The position numbers and the translations under genes were made by a program. A stretch of 46,086 nucleotides of DNA from a bacterium (GTDB lineage: Bacteria; Patescibacteriota; Saccharimonadia; Saccharimonadales; UBA4665), in contig JAJZCD010000005.1 of the NCBI GenBank assembly GCA_021851735.1, forward strand, positions 1 to 46,086. Reading direction: 5' to 3'. Under the pieces are notes generated by a model. It did not search any database. It saw only the letters and a list, made by a program, of their open reading frames with translations, and was not told where the DNA came from. Of this stretch, positions 26,201 to 35,095 are shown piece after piece. Position 1 is the first letter of the stretch; the number at the start of each line of letters is the position of its first letter.

Positions 26201-26231
26201 TCGTAGCGTCATACTTGGATTCTACAGCAGA

Positions 26232-26726
26232 CTAAACCCGTAGTCTCTCGCCATTGAGTAGGGCAAACCCTCGTGCAATAACGTCCAATTCTTTATCTTC
26301 CGAATCACGGTTGATCGAGTATGTACCGGCCTCGCCTTCCGCGAACCAACCACAGTTCATATGATCATCCGGCTCAAGACTGACATCGTCAAGTAGGTCC
26401 TTAAACTGCGCAAAGTAGCACGCCTCTATAGCATGAGCACCCTTCACTTCATTTATGTACGTGAATACACTAAATGGGTCGCCAACGGTAATGTCCTTAC
26501 CAAGTTCTTCACGGACTTCACGCTTGAGTCCGAACAAAATATCTTCGCCAAAATCAATATGACCACCGGGCAGTTCATACACTCCAGGGAAGAATTTCTT
26601 AGTCATTGCTCGTTGGGCAAGAAATACTTTTTCGACACCATCAAAATTGTGGTGAATAAATACACACGCCACTATAACCTGTTTGCCGACAGCGGGCGTT
26701 TCACTATGGTGTACTATTTTCGTCAT
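26232..26726 (-). CDS. Nudix hydrolase
   Basis: 164 residues, one Nudix domain. The Nudix box reads GHIDFGEDILFGLKREVREELG (G-x5-E-x7-REVREELG), with all metal-binding glutamates present. It is preceded by FFPGVYELPGG, typical of the family. Nudix enzymes hydrolyse nucleoside diphosphates linked to another group (oxidised nucleotides, ADP-ribose, nucleotide sugars). The substrate here is not visible. An in-frame start at 26822 exists, but TATACT (26739-26734) sits seven bases before the ATG at 26726, which therefore is chosen. Single gene, divergent from the sortase-like operon. Confidence 0.85.
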   Translation of the reverse strand: MTKIVHHSETPAVGKQVIVACVFIHHNFDGVEKVFLAQRAMTKKFFPGVYELPGGHIDFGEDILFGLKREVREELGKDITVGDPFSVFTYINEVKGAHAIEACYFAQFKDLLDDVSLEPDDHMNCGWFAEGEAGTYSINRDSEDKELDVIARGFALLNGERLRV

Positions 26727-26733
26727 ATCTATG

Positions 26734-26739
26734 AGTATA
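26734..26739 (-). promoter_or_regulatory. -10 box of the Nudix gene; leaderless spacing
   Basis: TATACT on the minus strand, seven bases before the ATG. No clear -35. Confidence 0.45.
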
Positions 26740-27008
26740 CCGTAGTTGCCATTGCTAGACTTTAGATTACAATCGATACGCAAAGTCATCATCGACAAAC
26801 TCGGGCGGATAGATATAACCACCTACAATCCACTGTGTGGGTTGTTCTGCTCGCCTCAGAAACAGCAAACATCGTCGGTATACCACACATCAGCAAAAAC
26901 ACGAACCAGCTTTTTGTAAATTGGATTACAAAAGGCGCACATGCTTGTGTGGTATAGATAACAGGTAGCGCGCACATTAAGTTTGCTAAAAAGAATGAGG
27001 TTCTGCAA

Positions 27009-27815
27009 TTGTTACTTTGGTTTAACTTCGGCTATTCTCCATTCCGGTTTCTGTTTCTACTAATGGCGCTCATCGCACTATTAGTGGTTGTATCGCACGT
27101 CATTGCCGCATTAATTACCGTGGCTATTACTCGTGCTAATCGCGGCATGTTGGTGTTCAAAACGCCAACCATACATCGCCATATCACCACGACCCGGACG
27201 TTTCGGGGAGTCACAACAAAAAATGCATTACTCACGGCCATAATGCTCTGTGTCGGCTGCGGTACGCTATACGCTGCCGCAAATACCTACGAGGTACTCA
27301 CGCGCCATAATCTTCCGGTGGTATCAGTTGTAAAACCCGTAAAACTGACTAACAATCCCACATACCAAGAACAATTATTGTCCGCATACAGTGCCCACTA
27401 CAAGGCAGGCGAGTTTGGCGTTCCCGCCAGTATTACATATCCGGAGACAGGTAAAACGGTAGATATTGTTACGGCAGTAACACAACATAATCAATGGCTC
27501 GCTAATAATAATCTTGCTCAAGAGTTCTTAGCCAAACAACCCATACAAAAGGTGTTTGGTCTGTCTGTCGTGTACATGCGACAGGGCACCCTGACCATAC
27601 GTGACCTAGGCAGTGTCATGCAGGGCGACCTAATACGCGTCAAAACAACCAAAGGCTGGAATCTCGACTACACGGTCTCCGAGGTTTCTCAGCATCCGTC
27701 GAGTTTACACATAACAAACAGCGCATCGGTCATCGAGGTAATCATGGTCAACAATACCTCAGGAGCAATCTCGTGCTTTACCGGCTCGCTGCAAAACGTT
27801 GGAGGGCGCGACTAA
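27009..27815 (+). CDS. Two-helix membrane protein with a degenerate sortase-like domain
   Basis: 268 residues: membrane helices at about 12-40 and 70-92, then an extracellular domain of about 160 residues. 'GTLTIRDLGSVMQGDLIRVKTTKGWNLDYTVSEV' follows the sortase pattern F-x-D-L-x-x-(L/V)-x-x-GD-x-(I)-x-V-x-T-x-x-x-x-x-x-Y-x-V. The catalytic His expected just before it (GH-R) is replaced by YMRQ, and the TLxTC strand appears as VIEVIMVNNTSG, with no Cys in place and no closing Arg motif. It is thus probably not a transpeptidase. The TTG start is supported by GAGG eight bases upstream. It overlaps the next GT2 gene by one base (TAATG), linking it to polysaccharide synthesis. Family call is by eye. 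Confidence 0.55.
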   Translation: MLLWFNFGYSPFRFLFLLMALIALLVVVSHVIAALITVAITRANRGMLVFKTPTIHRHITTTRTFRGVTTKNALLTAIMLCVGCGTLYAAANTYEVLTRHNLPVVSVVKPVKLTNNPTYQEQLLSAYSAHYKAGEFGVPASITYPETGKTVDIVTAVTQHNQWLANNNLAQEFLAKQPIQKVFGLSVVYMRQGTLTIRDLGSVMQGDLIRVKTTKGWNLDYTVSEVSQHPSSLHITNSASVIEVIMVNNTSGAISCFTGSLQNVGGRD

Positions 27816-29116
27816 TGGATAACACAACACTGTACACCGCATTTCGAGACACCACGTTGTTCTTTGCGACAATAATGCTACTAAAATATACGGTATTTCT
27901 ACTCGTAGCACCGTTTCACCGAGTCAAAGAAACATTGCGAACCAGGCGAATTGTTAAAAACGGCAACCAAGATTACCAACCGTTAGTCTCCGTCGTGATA
28001 CCCGCTTGGAATGAAGAAGTAGGTATTGTATCGACCATACAATCTATCGTAGAAAACGACTACGAAAAGATCGAGATAGTCGTTGTAAATGACGGATCCG
28101 TCGACAATACCGACAAATTAATACGTTCGTACCGCAAAAAAATCACCTCTACATTAAAGAAAAGCAACAAATCACTGGTATACCTCCCCAAAGAAAACGG
28201 CGGCAAGGGCAAAGCCCTCAATCACGGTATACAAAAGGCAACCGGTGAGATTATCATCACGATGGACGCCGATTCCATCGCGCACCCGGAAATGGTCCGG
28301 CGCATCGTGCACTACTTTGCGGACGACCATGTCGATGCCGTCGTCGGCAATGTCAAGATCGCCGGAGAAATCGGTTTTATTAACCTCCTGCAGCGACTAG
28401 AGTATCTGTTCGGGTTTTACCATAAACGAGCCCATTCCGTACTTGGTGCAGAGTACATATACGGTGGTGCCTGCGCAGCATTCCGCCATTCGGCAGTTTT
28501 TGAACCGCTCGGCAATTTCGACACTGCCACAATGACCGAAGATATTGAAATGTCTATGCGTACCCGGTATCACGGCCGCACGTCCGTCTATGCCGATGAT
28601 GCAATTTGCTACACGGAAGGTGCTAGCTCAGTGACCTCACTATTAAAACAACGGCTACGCTGGAAAAAAGGTCGTCTTGAAGTCTTTCGCAAGTACAAGG
28701 GCCTGTTCTTCAGTCTGCGGGCACGCCACAATAAATGGCTTACCTGGTTTATCCTGCCATTCGCACTTTTCGGCGATATACAGCTGCTCTTCGAACCTAT
28801 CGGCGTAACCCTGTTAGTCGTTTATAGTTACATCACCGGAGATTACAGCTCAATCCTGCTTGGTGCGTTCTTTATAGGAATCATGTACATCATTGTAGGC
28901 TTATTTAGCGAGCGGGCCCAAAACTGGTGGCTAGTACCGCTATTCCCATTCACCTGGGCAATGTTTTATGCGCTTGTGTGGATAGAATACTTAGCCTTGC
29001 TCAAGTCCCTGACAGTGCTCGTGAGAGATGAATCAATAGCCTGGCAAAAATGGCAACGTAAGGGTGTGCGCATTGTTCAACCAAAACCAGCAGAGGCGTT
29101 ACATGAGAAGTCGTGA
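27815..29116 (+). CDS. Family 2 polysaccharide synthase, PgaC/IcaA-like
   Basis: 433 residues. An N-terminal membrane helix (about 12-34), a GT-A domain and C-terminal helices (about 305-410). Motifs: SVVIPAWNEEVGIVSTIQSI, VVVNDGS (92-95), ENGGKGKALNHGI, MDADS (151-153), TMTEDIEMSMR (241-243) and QRLRWKKG (279-283). These are the marks of processive N-acetylglucosaminyltransferases such as PgaC/IcaA and NodC/hyaluronan synthases, so a GlcNAc polymer is the likeliest product. It is the middle gene of a three-gene operon between a sortase-like protein and a TIM-barrel protein; ATG overlaps the previous stop. It is the most canonical of the three GT2 genes here. Confidence 0.9.
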   Translation: MDNTTLYTAFRDTTLFFATIMLLKYTVFLLVAPFHRVKETLRTRRIVKNGNQDYQPLVSVVIPAWNEEVGIVSTIQSIVENDYEKIEIVVVNDGSVDNTDKLIRSYRKKITSTLKKSNKSLVYLPKENGGKGKALNHGIQKATGEIIITMDADSIAHPEMVRRIVHYFADDHVDAVVGNVKIAGEIGFINLLQRLEYLFGFYHKRAHSVLGAEYIYGGACAAFRHSAVFEPLGNFDTATMTEDIEMSMRTRYHGRTSVYADDAICYTEGASSVTSLLKQRLRWKKGRLEVFRKYKGLFFSLRARHNKWLTWFILPFALFGDIQLLFEPIGVTLLVVYSYITGDYSSILLGAFFIGIMYIIVGLFSERAQNWWLVPLFPFTWAMFYALVWIEYLALLKSLTVLVRDESIAWQKWQRKGVRIVQPKPAEALHEKS

Positions 29117-30248
29117 CATTGTCATATTCACGGCTATTTTTGTGTTCCTAACCGGATTTACCGCTAAAGTAGTATCCTTGCAACTCACGGGCAGTTCATT
29201 CCCATACCTAACAGCAAATCATGCCGGGCTATCGCTCCACCGGCAGCGGTGCACCAACACGCCCATACCGGTCCGGCCTTCGACTAATGACCCACAGCTC
29301 AAGGCGCTTGCTGAATACGAACAAGCCTGCCGTTCCGCATTCGCCAGCGACCTCATGCTGTTTACCGATATGCCCGTAACAACAACTGAGGCTTTGCAAG
29401 CGGCAGACACTATGTCGGCCAGACTCAAAGAGTTCAGTGCGTGGCACGTAACCCCGATTGTCGTGGTCGAACCGGATTCAAGCATCGGACTCCTCAGTTT
29501 CCATACCTATGCTAGCGGTGCTTACGACACGTGGAATGCAGACTATTTCAGTCGACTCAAAGCAGACGGTGTAACTGGCAGTGAAATGGGTATTTGGATA
29601 CCATTCCCCGAACCACAGCAACCAACCTGGCGGGGAAATAGCAACCCCGACGATTTCGCCAAGTCCGTTAATCGGTACTTTGGAATCGAAAAACAGTATT
29701 TTCCGCAAGCCAAAACCGCCATCCTGCTCGATTCCCAGGTAAACCGAGAGAGCCTGTCTCAAGTGCTCGCCTATACTCGGCTCATTAAGAATTCATTGGT
29801 CGATATAGCCGGGTTACAAGGCTTCCCGTGGTATCCGTCTGACGTCGGCGACCCCCGTGCACCTATTACATCCGCATCGGTGTTTGCACCCGCAAGTATG
29901 CTTGAACAAATCGCTCGGTCAATCGGCACAAAAACCGTCCTCATCAATACCGGCACCTTTCGCCAGAAAATCCTAAGCGATGGCAGCGAACTAGCTGTCC
30001 CAAACGCCCAACGTGAAGCCACCATTACCAGCATTATGAAGCAGGTGCAGATGTTACAGAAAGACCACTACTCCGTAACCGTTAACATATTCGCCCAAAA
30101 CAAACTTGCAGACAGTGAAGCCACAAACTGGTCATATTGGCAGCAGGGCGACTACGATCTATCGCCGGCAACGGCAATATTTACAAACTTCGTTAATCGT
30201 TTGCACAGCGATCACGTAGCGATCAGTATTTTTGATTCACGCAAATAG
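29103..30248 (+). CDS. Secreted/anchored TIM-barrel putative glycosidase (partner of the PgaC-like GT2)
   Basis: 381 residues with signal-anchor at about 6-26 and a large alpha/beta domain. Barrel-like strands include DLMLFTDMP, VTPIVVVEPDSS, MGIWIPFPEPQQPTW (Glu170 at strand end), TAILLDSQ, DIAGLQGFPWYPSD, KTVLINTGTF and VTVNIFAQN. The pattern P-x-P-E-x-x-x-P-x-W then an asp-rich helix recalls GH26/GH5-type clan A glycosidases, though I cannot name a family. Cys50 and Cys76 may pair. The gene begins inside the last 14 bases of the GT2 gene, so expression is coupled; it may trim, length-control or release the polymer. Confidence 0.6.
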   Translation: MRSRDIVIFTAIFVFLTGFTAKVVSLQLTGSSFPYLTANHAGLSLHRQRCTNTPIPVRPSTNDPQLKALAEYEQACRSAFASDLMLFTDMPVTTTEALQAADTMSARLKEFSAWHVTPIVVVEPDSSIGLLSFHTYASGAYDTWNADYFSRLKADGVTGSEMGIWIPFPEPQQPTWRGNSNPDDFAKSVNRYFGIEKQYFPQAKTAILLDSQVNRESLSQVLAYTRLIKNSLVDIAGLQGFPWYPSDVGDPRAPITSASVFAPASMLEQIARSIGTKTVLINTGTFRQKILSDGSELAVPNAQREATITSIMKQVQMLQKDHYSVTVNIFAQNKLADSEATNWSYWQQGDYDLSPATAIFTNFVNRLHSDHVAISIFDSRK

Positions 30249-30376
30249 CATACCGCATACAACGTACATTACTCATTCATAGAAATACAACTGCAATATA
30301 GTTTCCAGACAAACCCGGCAACAAGCCTGCAAAAAATCTTACACCTTTGTACGAGCCACTCTTCTATACTGCCCAC

Positions 30377-31174
30377 GTGCGCCTACATATGCCAAAACCT
30401 AGCCTCCACGAACAGCCGACGTCTTTGGTTGAGCAACCACAATCTGAAGACATGCAGTATCCTTTTAATGCCGTGCCGGGGAGTCACACGCGCCTTTGGC
30501 CAACTTCATGGCGGGACGGACTCATGGCGGGGATCGGTGCCATACTAACGATCATCATCATTGCCGGCAGTGTCCTTATATATCGAGCAACTATCACACC
30601 GCTCGGCGTTGAAACAGCAAACGTCGCCAGCTCGTGGATTCCGCAGACAGTCAAGCACTGGAACCCCCTGATCGATGAAATGGCTAAAATCTACAATATA
30701 GACCCCACTGCAATCGCGATCCTTATGACCATGGAATCAGGCGGCTACGCTGAAGCAACTAGTCCGGATGGGGCCGTTGGACTCATGCAAATTACGCCGC
30801 CGACAGCTAGCGACATCGCCAAAAAGTATCTCAAGCAGCCCGTCAAAACGTATAACTTATTTAACCCGCGTACTAATATCGAGTTTGGCACAGCGTATCT
30901 AGCATACCTACGTAATGAGTTTGGCGATCGCAATCAGGGCCCCTCATGGGATTACACTATGGAACTCGTGGCTGCCGCCTACAACGGTGGCCCTGGTACA
31001 GCTGCAGATTTATACTACGGCAAAGGCATGACCGACACCCAAACAGTCGTGTACTCACGAGACGCACTTAACATGTGGCGGGAACGCCACGCAAAAGACA
31101 GCCCGACATTCGACCGGTGGAAAGAGCGCGGTGGGAGCCGCCTGTTAGCGCTAGCGCAAGCCCACAATGAATAG
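30377..31174 (+). CDS. Membrane-anchored lytic transglycosylase (SLT/GH23-like)
   Basis: 265 residues with one membrane helix (about 52-70) and an extracellular SLT domain. Marks: IDPTAIAILMTMESGGYAEATSPDGAVGLMQITP (catalytic Glu at about 120, with the S-x-x-G-x-x-G-L-M-Q motif), NPRTNIEFGTAYLAYL, and ELVAAAYNGGPG. Such enzymes cut the MurNAc-GlcNAc bond of peptidoglycan; uses include wall growth, secretion-channel assembly or attack on a host wall. The start is uncertain: TATACT (30365-30370) ends six bases before an in-frame GTG at 30377, while an ATG lies at 30389 and a TTG at 30347. The last is excluded because it is upstream of the -10. Confidence 0.85.
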   Translation: MRLHMPKPSLHEQPTSLVEQPQSEDMQYPFNAVPGSHTRLWPTSWRDGLMAGIGAILTIIIIAGSVLIYRATITPLGVETANVASSWIPQTVKHWNPLIDEMAKIYNIDPTAIAILMTMESGGYAEATSPDGAVGLMQITPPTASDIAKKYLKQPVKTYNLFNPRTNIEFGTAYLAYLRNEFGDRNQGPSWDYTMELVAAAYNGGPGTAADLYYGKGMTDTQTVVYSRDALNMWRERHAKDSPTFDRWKERGGSRLLALAQAHNE

Positions 31175-31198
31175 GCGACTCGGAGTGACTAGCAAGAA

Positions 31199-32059
31199 TC
31201 AGTAGCGCGCTAAAACCGCGCTGCTAGCAAGCAGTGCCGACAGCGCCAGCAGATTAACCAGCGAAAAACCGAACATGCCGCGTGCCCATGTGCCAGGCTG
31301 CAATGCTTTAAACCCGCTAACACCCCGATAGAGCCAGTACACGCCAAGCGCACTGACGACAACGCCAAATACCCAGCCTGTCGACGCATAGATTGCAAGG
31401 TACACGATTACTATCAGGTATAGCACCGTATAGACTAGCATCCACCGCTGCGTACTGCGTACACCGTACCGTACTGCCCAGACCGGCAGTTTGGCTGCCG
31501 CATAATCTTTTTTCCGGAAAATTGCTATAGCATAAAAATGCACCATCTGCCAAAAGACCATTACCAGGCCAAGCAGCAGGGCGGTCAAATCAAAACGACC
31601 CGTGACAGCCGTATACCCAGCAACGAGTGGCACCGCTCCGGAAATCGTACCGATCAAAGTACTCCACGGCGTCGTCCGCTTGCTCCAGGCATACAGCACT
31701 ACATAATCTATGTACGCAATAAGCCCAAGCAGCGACGTGAGCACATTCACATAGCGAAGTAGCATCACGAAACCAAGCACGCCCGTAATCGCCGCCAGAG
31801 CTACAAGTGCGCGCGCAGACACTACACCGGTAACCGTTCCGCGATGCTGCGTTCGTGGCATATACGCGTCGATACCCCGGTCCGTCACATTATTAACCGC
31901 GCACGCCGATACGACTACAAGTGTGGTACCAACTAGCGTCGCCACAAACAAACCCCAATCAACATGCCAGGCGCACGCAAATAGAAATCCGGCAGCCGCC
32001 GTCATTACGTTTGCATAGGTACGCTCAGGCTTTAATGCCGCATAGTATGCTTTTAGCAT
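31199..32059 (-). CDS. cyoE: Protoheme IX farnesyltransferase (heme O synthase)
   Basis: 286 residues, about eight to nine membrane helices, UbiA superfamily. The first aspartate motif NNVTDRGIDAYMPRTQHR and the second region IFRKKDYAAAKLPVWAVRYG are both typical. It adds a farnesyl group to heme B to make heme O, needed in the binuclear centre of the bo3 oxidase encoded just upstream. It lies 47 bases behind cyoD in the usual cyoABCDE order. The ATG at 32059 is chosen over an in-frame TTG four codons upstream. Heme B itself must come from elsewhere: no heme synthesis gene is in the window. Confidence 0.92.
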   Translation of the reverse strand: MLKAYYAALKPERTYANVMTAAAGFLFACAWHVDWGLFVATLVGTTLVVVSACAVNNVTDRGIDAYMPRTQHRGTVTGVVSARALVALAAITGVLGFVMLLRYVNVLTSLLGLIAYIDYVVLYAWSKRTTPWSTLIGTISGAVPLVAGYTAVTGRFDLTALLLGLVMVFWQMVHFYAIAIFRKKDYAAAKLPVWAVRYGVRSTQRWMLVYTVLYLIVIVYLAIYASTGWVFGVVVSALGVYWLYRGVSGFKALQPGTWARGMFGFSLVNLLALSALLASSAVLARY

Positions 32060-32106
32060 ATGTGTCGCCAACCCCGTACCGTGGACTGATTCATACGCAT
32101 CATCAC

Positions 32107-32484
32107 CTAGAGCACGCTCTGCGACTTTAGATACTGTTGCATGAGCTTTGGTGAGCGCATCATGCGGTAGTTCAAGTTATTCATAATCCACAAGCTGCCG
32201 AATACCAATATGATCACGACCAGCAACATCATAGACATAACTATAAGCCGCCAGTGCGTCCCACGCTCTTCAGTCACATGTAGAAACAGTACCATTTGGA
32301 CGACAAACTGCGCGATAGCAAATACCGCCAAGAACACAGCTAGCACCGTTTTACTGGAAGTACCATGTGTCGCTAGCAAGTACGCACCAAGCGTCAGGAT
32401 GACGGAACCAACGAATCCCAGCACGTACTTACCGTACGTCAGATGCAGTATCTCATCATGGTCCGCAACCGTTACGTTACTCAT
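32107..32484 (-). CDS. cyoD: Cytochrome bo3 quinol oxidase subunit IV
   Basis: 125 residues with three membrane helices, the length and layout of CyoD. The HVTEERGTHWRLIVM loop and closing LWIMNNLNYRMM match the family (E. coli ends WIMYNLN...). It helps assembly of the Cu(B) site. The ATG at 32484 overlaps the cyoC stop (ATGA, four bases); a longer frame upstream runs inside cyoC and is ignored. Confidence 0.9.
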   Translation of the reverse strand: MSNVTVADHDEILHLTYGKYVLGFVGSVILTLGAYLLATHGTSSKTVLAVFLAVFAIAQFVVQMVLFLHVTEERGTHWRLIVMSMMLLVVIILVFGSLWIMNNLNYRMMRSPKLMQQYLKSQSVL

Positions 32485-33086
32485 ACGTTCAAACTCCCAT
32501 ACAGATACACAATGGTAAAGATAAAGATCCAAATGACGTCCAGAAAATGCCAGAATAGACTGAGCAACGTCAGGCGCTTGCGGATACTATCAGTAAGCCC
32601 TTTCTTCCAGGTGTACACGCCCAACACGGCCATCCACAGCAGCCCAAAAGTAATGTGCAACCCGTGCGTACCGACTAGCACGAAGAAGCTGCTAAGAAAC
32701 CCGCTGCGGCGCCAGCTGTCGCCGGCACGGATAAGACCATGGAACTCGTTAAGCTCCATCCCAAGGAAGGTAAGACCGAGCAGGAATGTCACACCAAGCC
32801 AAAATAGGACCGCTCGCTTAGACCGCCGCTGTGCTGCCAGCATAGCAAGGCCACAGGTAAAACTGCTCGTAAGTAGCGCAAACGTCTCTCCGAGCGTATA
32901 GGGCAAATCGAACAACTGATGACCATTCGGTCCGCCATATGTATTATGGCGCAGTACGGAGAATACAGCGAAGAGACCGGCAAACAACACGCAGTCAGTC
33001 ATCAGGTACACCCAGAAGCCAAAGACCGTCTTTTCAGCTGCCTCGTGCTCGCGACGTTGTTCGATCATTTGCGCGGTTTCACTCAT
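32481..33086 (-). CDS. cyoC: Cytochrome bo3 quinol oxidase subunit III
   Basis: 201 residues, five membrane helices, the short bacterial form of cytochrome oxidase subunit III. Recognisable stretches: KTVFGFWVYLMTDCVLFAGLFAVFSVLRHNT, the FLGMELNEFHGLI helix with its buried Glu, and FFVLVGTHGLHITFGLLWM. It overlaps cyoB by four bases upstream and cyoD by four bases downstream. Confidence 0.93.
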   Translation of the reverse strand: MSETAQMIEQRREHEAAEKTVFGFWVYLMTDCVLFAGLFAVFSVLRHNTYGGPNGHQLFDLPYTLGETFALLTSSFTCGLAMLAAQRRSKRAVLFWLGVTFLLGLTFLGMELNEFHGLIRAGDSWRRSGFLSSFFVLVGTHGLHITFGLLWMAVLGVYTWKKGLTDSIRKRLTLLSLFWHFLDVIWIFIFTIVYLYGSLNV

Positions 33087-35095
33087 TGATGGTATGCCTC
33101 ATATTCCTTTAACTGGCGCAGCCGGGCATGTTCCAGCTTTTCGACCGTCCGGGCACTCATCCGGTATTCCGGCTCGTCGTTCATAGAACGAATTATGAGT
33201 GTCGCCACAATACCGAGTAGCGACAACAGTGCCAGCCAGTATATATGCCAGACCATACCCGCCCCGAACAGAAATGCCAAGCCTCCGATTACCACACTCA
33301 AACTGCTATTTTTCGGCAGCACGATATCTTCATATTCTTGACGGGTCGCTTTACCGGACTCTTTATCCGCCCAGAACTGGTCACGGTCAGTAACAACCGG
33401 CAGTTTGGTAAAGCTGTAAAACGGCACCGGCGATGGTGTGGCCCATTCTAGTGTTCGGCCATTCCACGGGTCACCGGTCAGATCACGACGTTGGTTACGC
33501 TGCCATATGCTGAGTGCGAGCTGCAGCAGTTGGAAAGCTACGCCAATACCAATGAGTGCAACGCCGACACCCGCCACGATAAAGAGCGGCTGCCACCCCA
33601 GTGAAGCGCTATAGTGATCAAGGCGGCGTGTTGCGCCCATAAAACCCAAAATGTACAGCGGTACAAACGCAACGATGAAGCCAACACCCCAGAACCAATA
33701 TACCAGCCTGCCGAGACCCTCGTGCAACCGGAACCCAAATATCTTCGGGAACCAGTAGGTGAGCGCCGCAAAGTCCGCAAATACCACACCGCCGACGATC
33801 ATCATATGGAAATGAGCCACCAGGAATAAGCTGTTATGGACCTGGTAGTCGATCGCTGGAACGCTCATCAGTACGCCTGCCACGCCGCCAATCGTAAAGA
33901 TCACCACGAATGCAATAAACCACAGCATCGGCGTCTTAAAGCTAATGCGCCCTCGATACATCGTAAACAACCAGTTGAATATCTTTACTCCTGTTGGTAC
34001 CGCAATGACTGCTGTCATGATCCCGAAGAAAGCATTGACGTCCGCGCCCGCTCCCATCGTAAAGAAGTGATGCAGCCATACCGTAAAGCTCAGGAGCACG
34101 ATAGCGGCAATCGCCCACACCATGCTCGTATATCCAAATAGGTGCTTGCGGCTAAAGGTTGCGACCACCTCAGACCAGACACCGAATGCCGGCAATACCA
34201 ATATATACACTTCGGGATGTCCCCAAGCCCAGATGAGGTTTACATACATCATGGCATTGCCTCCGCCGCCGCTGGTAAAGAAATGCGTCCCGATTGTACG
34301 ATCAAGTGCTAGTAGCGCCAGAGTTACCGTCAGCATGGGGAAGGCAAATGCTACTAATGACATGGAACCTAGTACACTCCACGCGAACATTGGCATTTTC
34401 ATAAGCGTCATACCTGGCGCCCGCATCTTGAGAATTGTCACCAGGAAATTAATGCCCGAAAGCAGACTCCCGACACCAGCAATTTGCAGTGCCCATATCC
34501 AATAATCCACACCAACCGTCGGGCTGAATTTAAGCTCAGAAAGTGGTGGATAGGAAAGCCAGCCGGCAGCCGTGAAATTACCGATCACGAGCGACCCGTT
34601 AACGAGTGCCATGCCCACAAAGAACAACCAGAAGCTGGTAGCGTTCATAAATGGAAATGCCACGTCGCGCGCACCAAGCTGCAAGGGTAATACCAGGTTT
34701 ATAATGCCAAACATGAACCCCATAGCAACAAAGAAAATCATGATGGTACCATGCGCGCTCACTATTTGCTGGAAGTGATTACTACTCAAGATACCACTGC
34801 TGCTTCCCACGCTGAGCGCTTGCTGTGTACGCAGCAGCGCCGCATCGCCACCACCGCGCAGTAGCATCACGAACGCAACCACAATGTACATAACACCAAT
34901 GCGCTTCGGATCTTGTGTTGTCAGCCACTCTCGCCATAACCAGCGCCATCGCTTAAGATAGGTAATCGTGCCAATAACGAGCAGCAAGCCAAGTACAATT
35001 GCTGCCGCGCCGCCGCGCTCAATGTTATTTTGTGGCAGTTGACTCCAGCTCAGCTTACCGAGCAAAGCAAATGCGAACTGATGTATGGCGATCAT
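33083..35095 (-). CDS. cyoB: Cytochrome bo3 quinol oxidase subunit I
   Basis: 670 residues, about 15 membrane helices, the catalytic proton-pumping subunit reducing O2. Every key residue of E. coli CyoB is present at a constant offset of +9. Quinol site: Arg80, Asp84, His107, Gln110. Heme b ligands: His115 and His430. Heme o ligand: His428. Cu(B): His293, His342, His343, with cross-link Tyr297. Proton paths: Asp144 (D channel), Glu295 and Lys371 (K channel). This identifies an intact bo3-type quinol oxidase and a pump, not a degenerate paralogue. It overlaps cyoA and cyoC by four bases each. Confidence 0.96.
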   Translation of the reverse strand: MIAIHQFAFALLGKLSWSQLPQNNIERGGAAAIVLGLLLVIGTITYLKRWRWLWREWLTTQDPKRIGVMYIVVAFVMLLRGGGDAALLRTQQALSVGSSSGILSSNHFQQIVSAHGTIMIFFVAMGFMFGIINLVLPLQLGARDVAFPFMNATSFWLFFVGMALVNGSLVIGNFTAAGWLSYPPLSELKFSPTVGVDYWIWALQIAGVGSLLSGINFLVTILKMRAPGMTLMKMPMFAWSVLGSMSLVAFAFPMLTVTLALLALDRTIGTHFFTSGGGGNAMMYVNLIWAWGHPEVYILVLPAFGVWSEVVATFSRKHLFGYTSMVWAIAAIVLLSFTVWLHHFFTMGAGADVNAFFGIMTAVIAVPTGVKIFNWLFTMYRGRISFKTPMLWFIAFVVIFTIGGVAGVLMSVPAIDYQVHNSLFLVAHFHMMIVGGVVFADFAALTYWFPKIFGFRLHEGLGRLVYWFWGVGFIVAFVPLYILGFMGATRRLDHYSASLGWQPLFIVAGVGVALIGIGVAFQLLQLALSIWQRNQRRDLTGDPWNGRTLEWATPSPVPFYSFTKLPVVTDRDQFWADKESGKATRQEYEDIVLPKNSSLSVVIGGLAFLFGAGMVWHIYWLALLSLLGIVATLIIRSMNDEPEYRMSARTVEKLEHARLRQLKEYEAYHQ

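Noticed and set aside
27009-27815. Active sortase with LPXTG substrates
   Set aside because: No catalytic His or TLxTC motif, and none of the secreted proteins in the window has an LPXTG-type C-terminal sorting signal.
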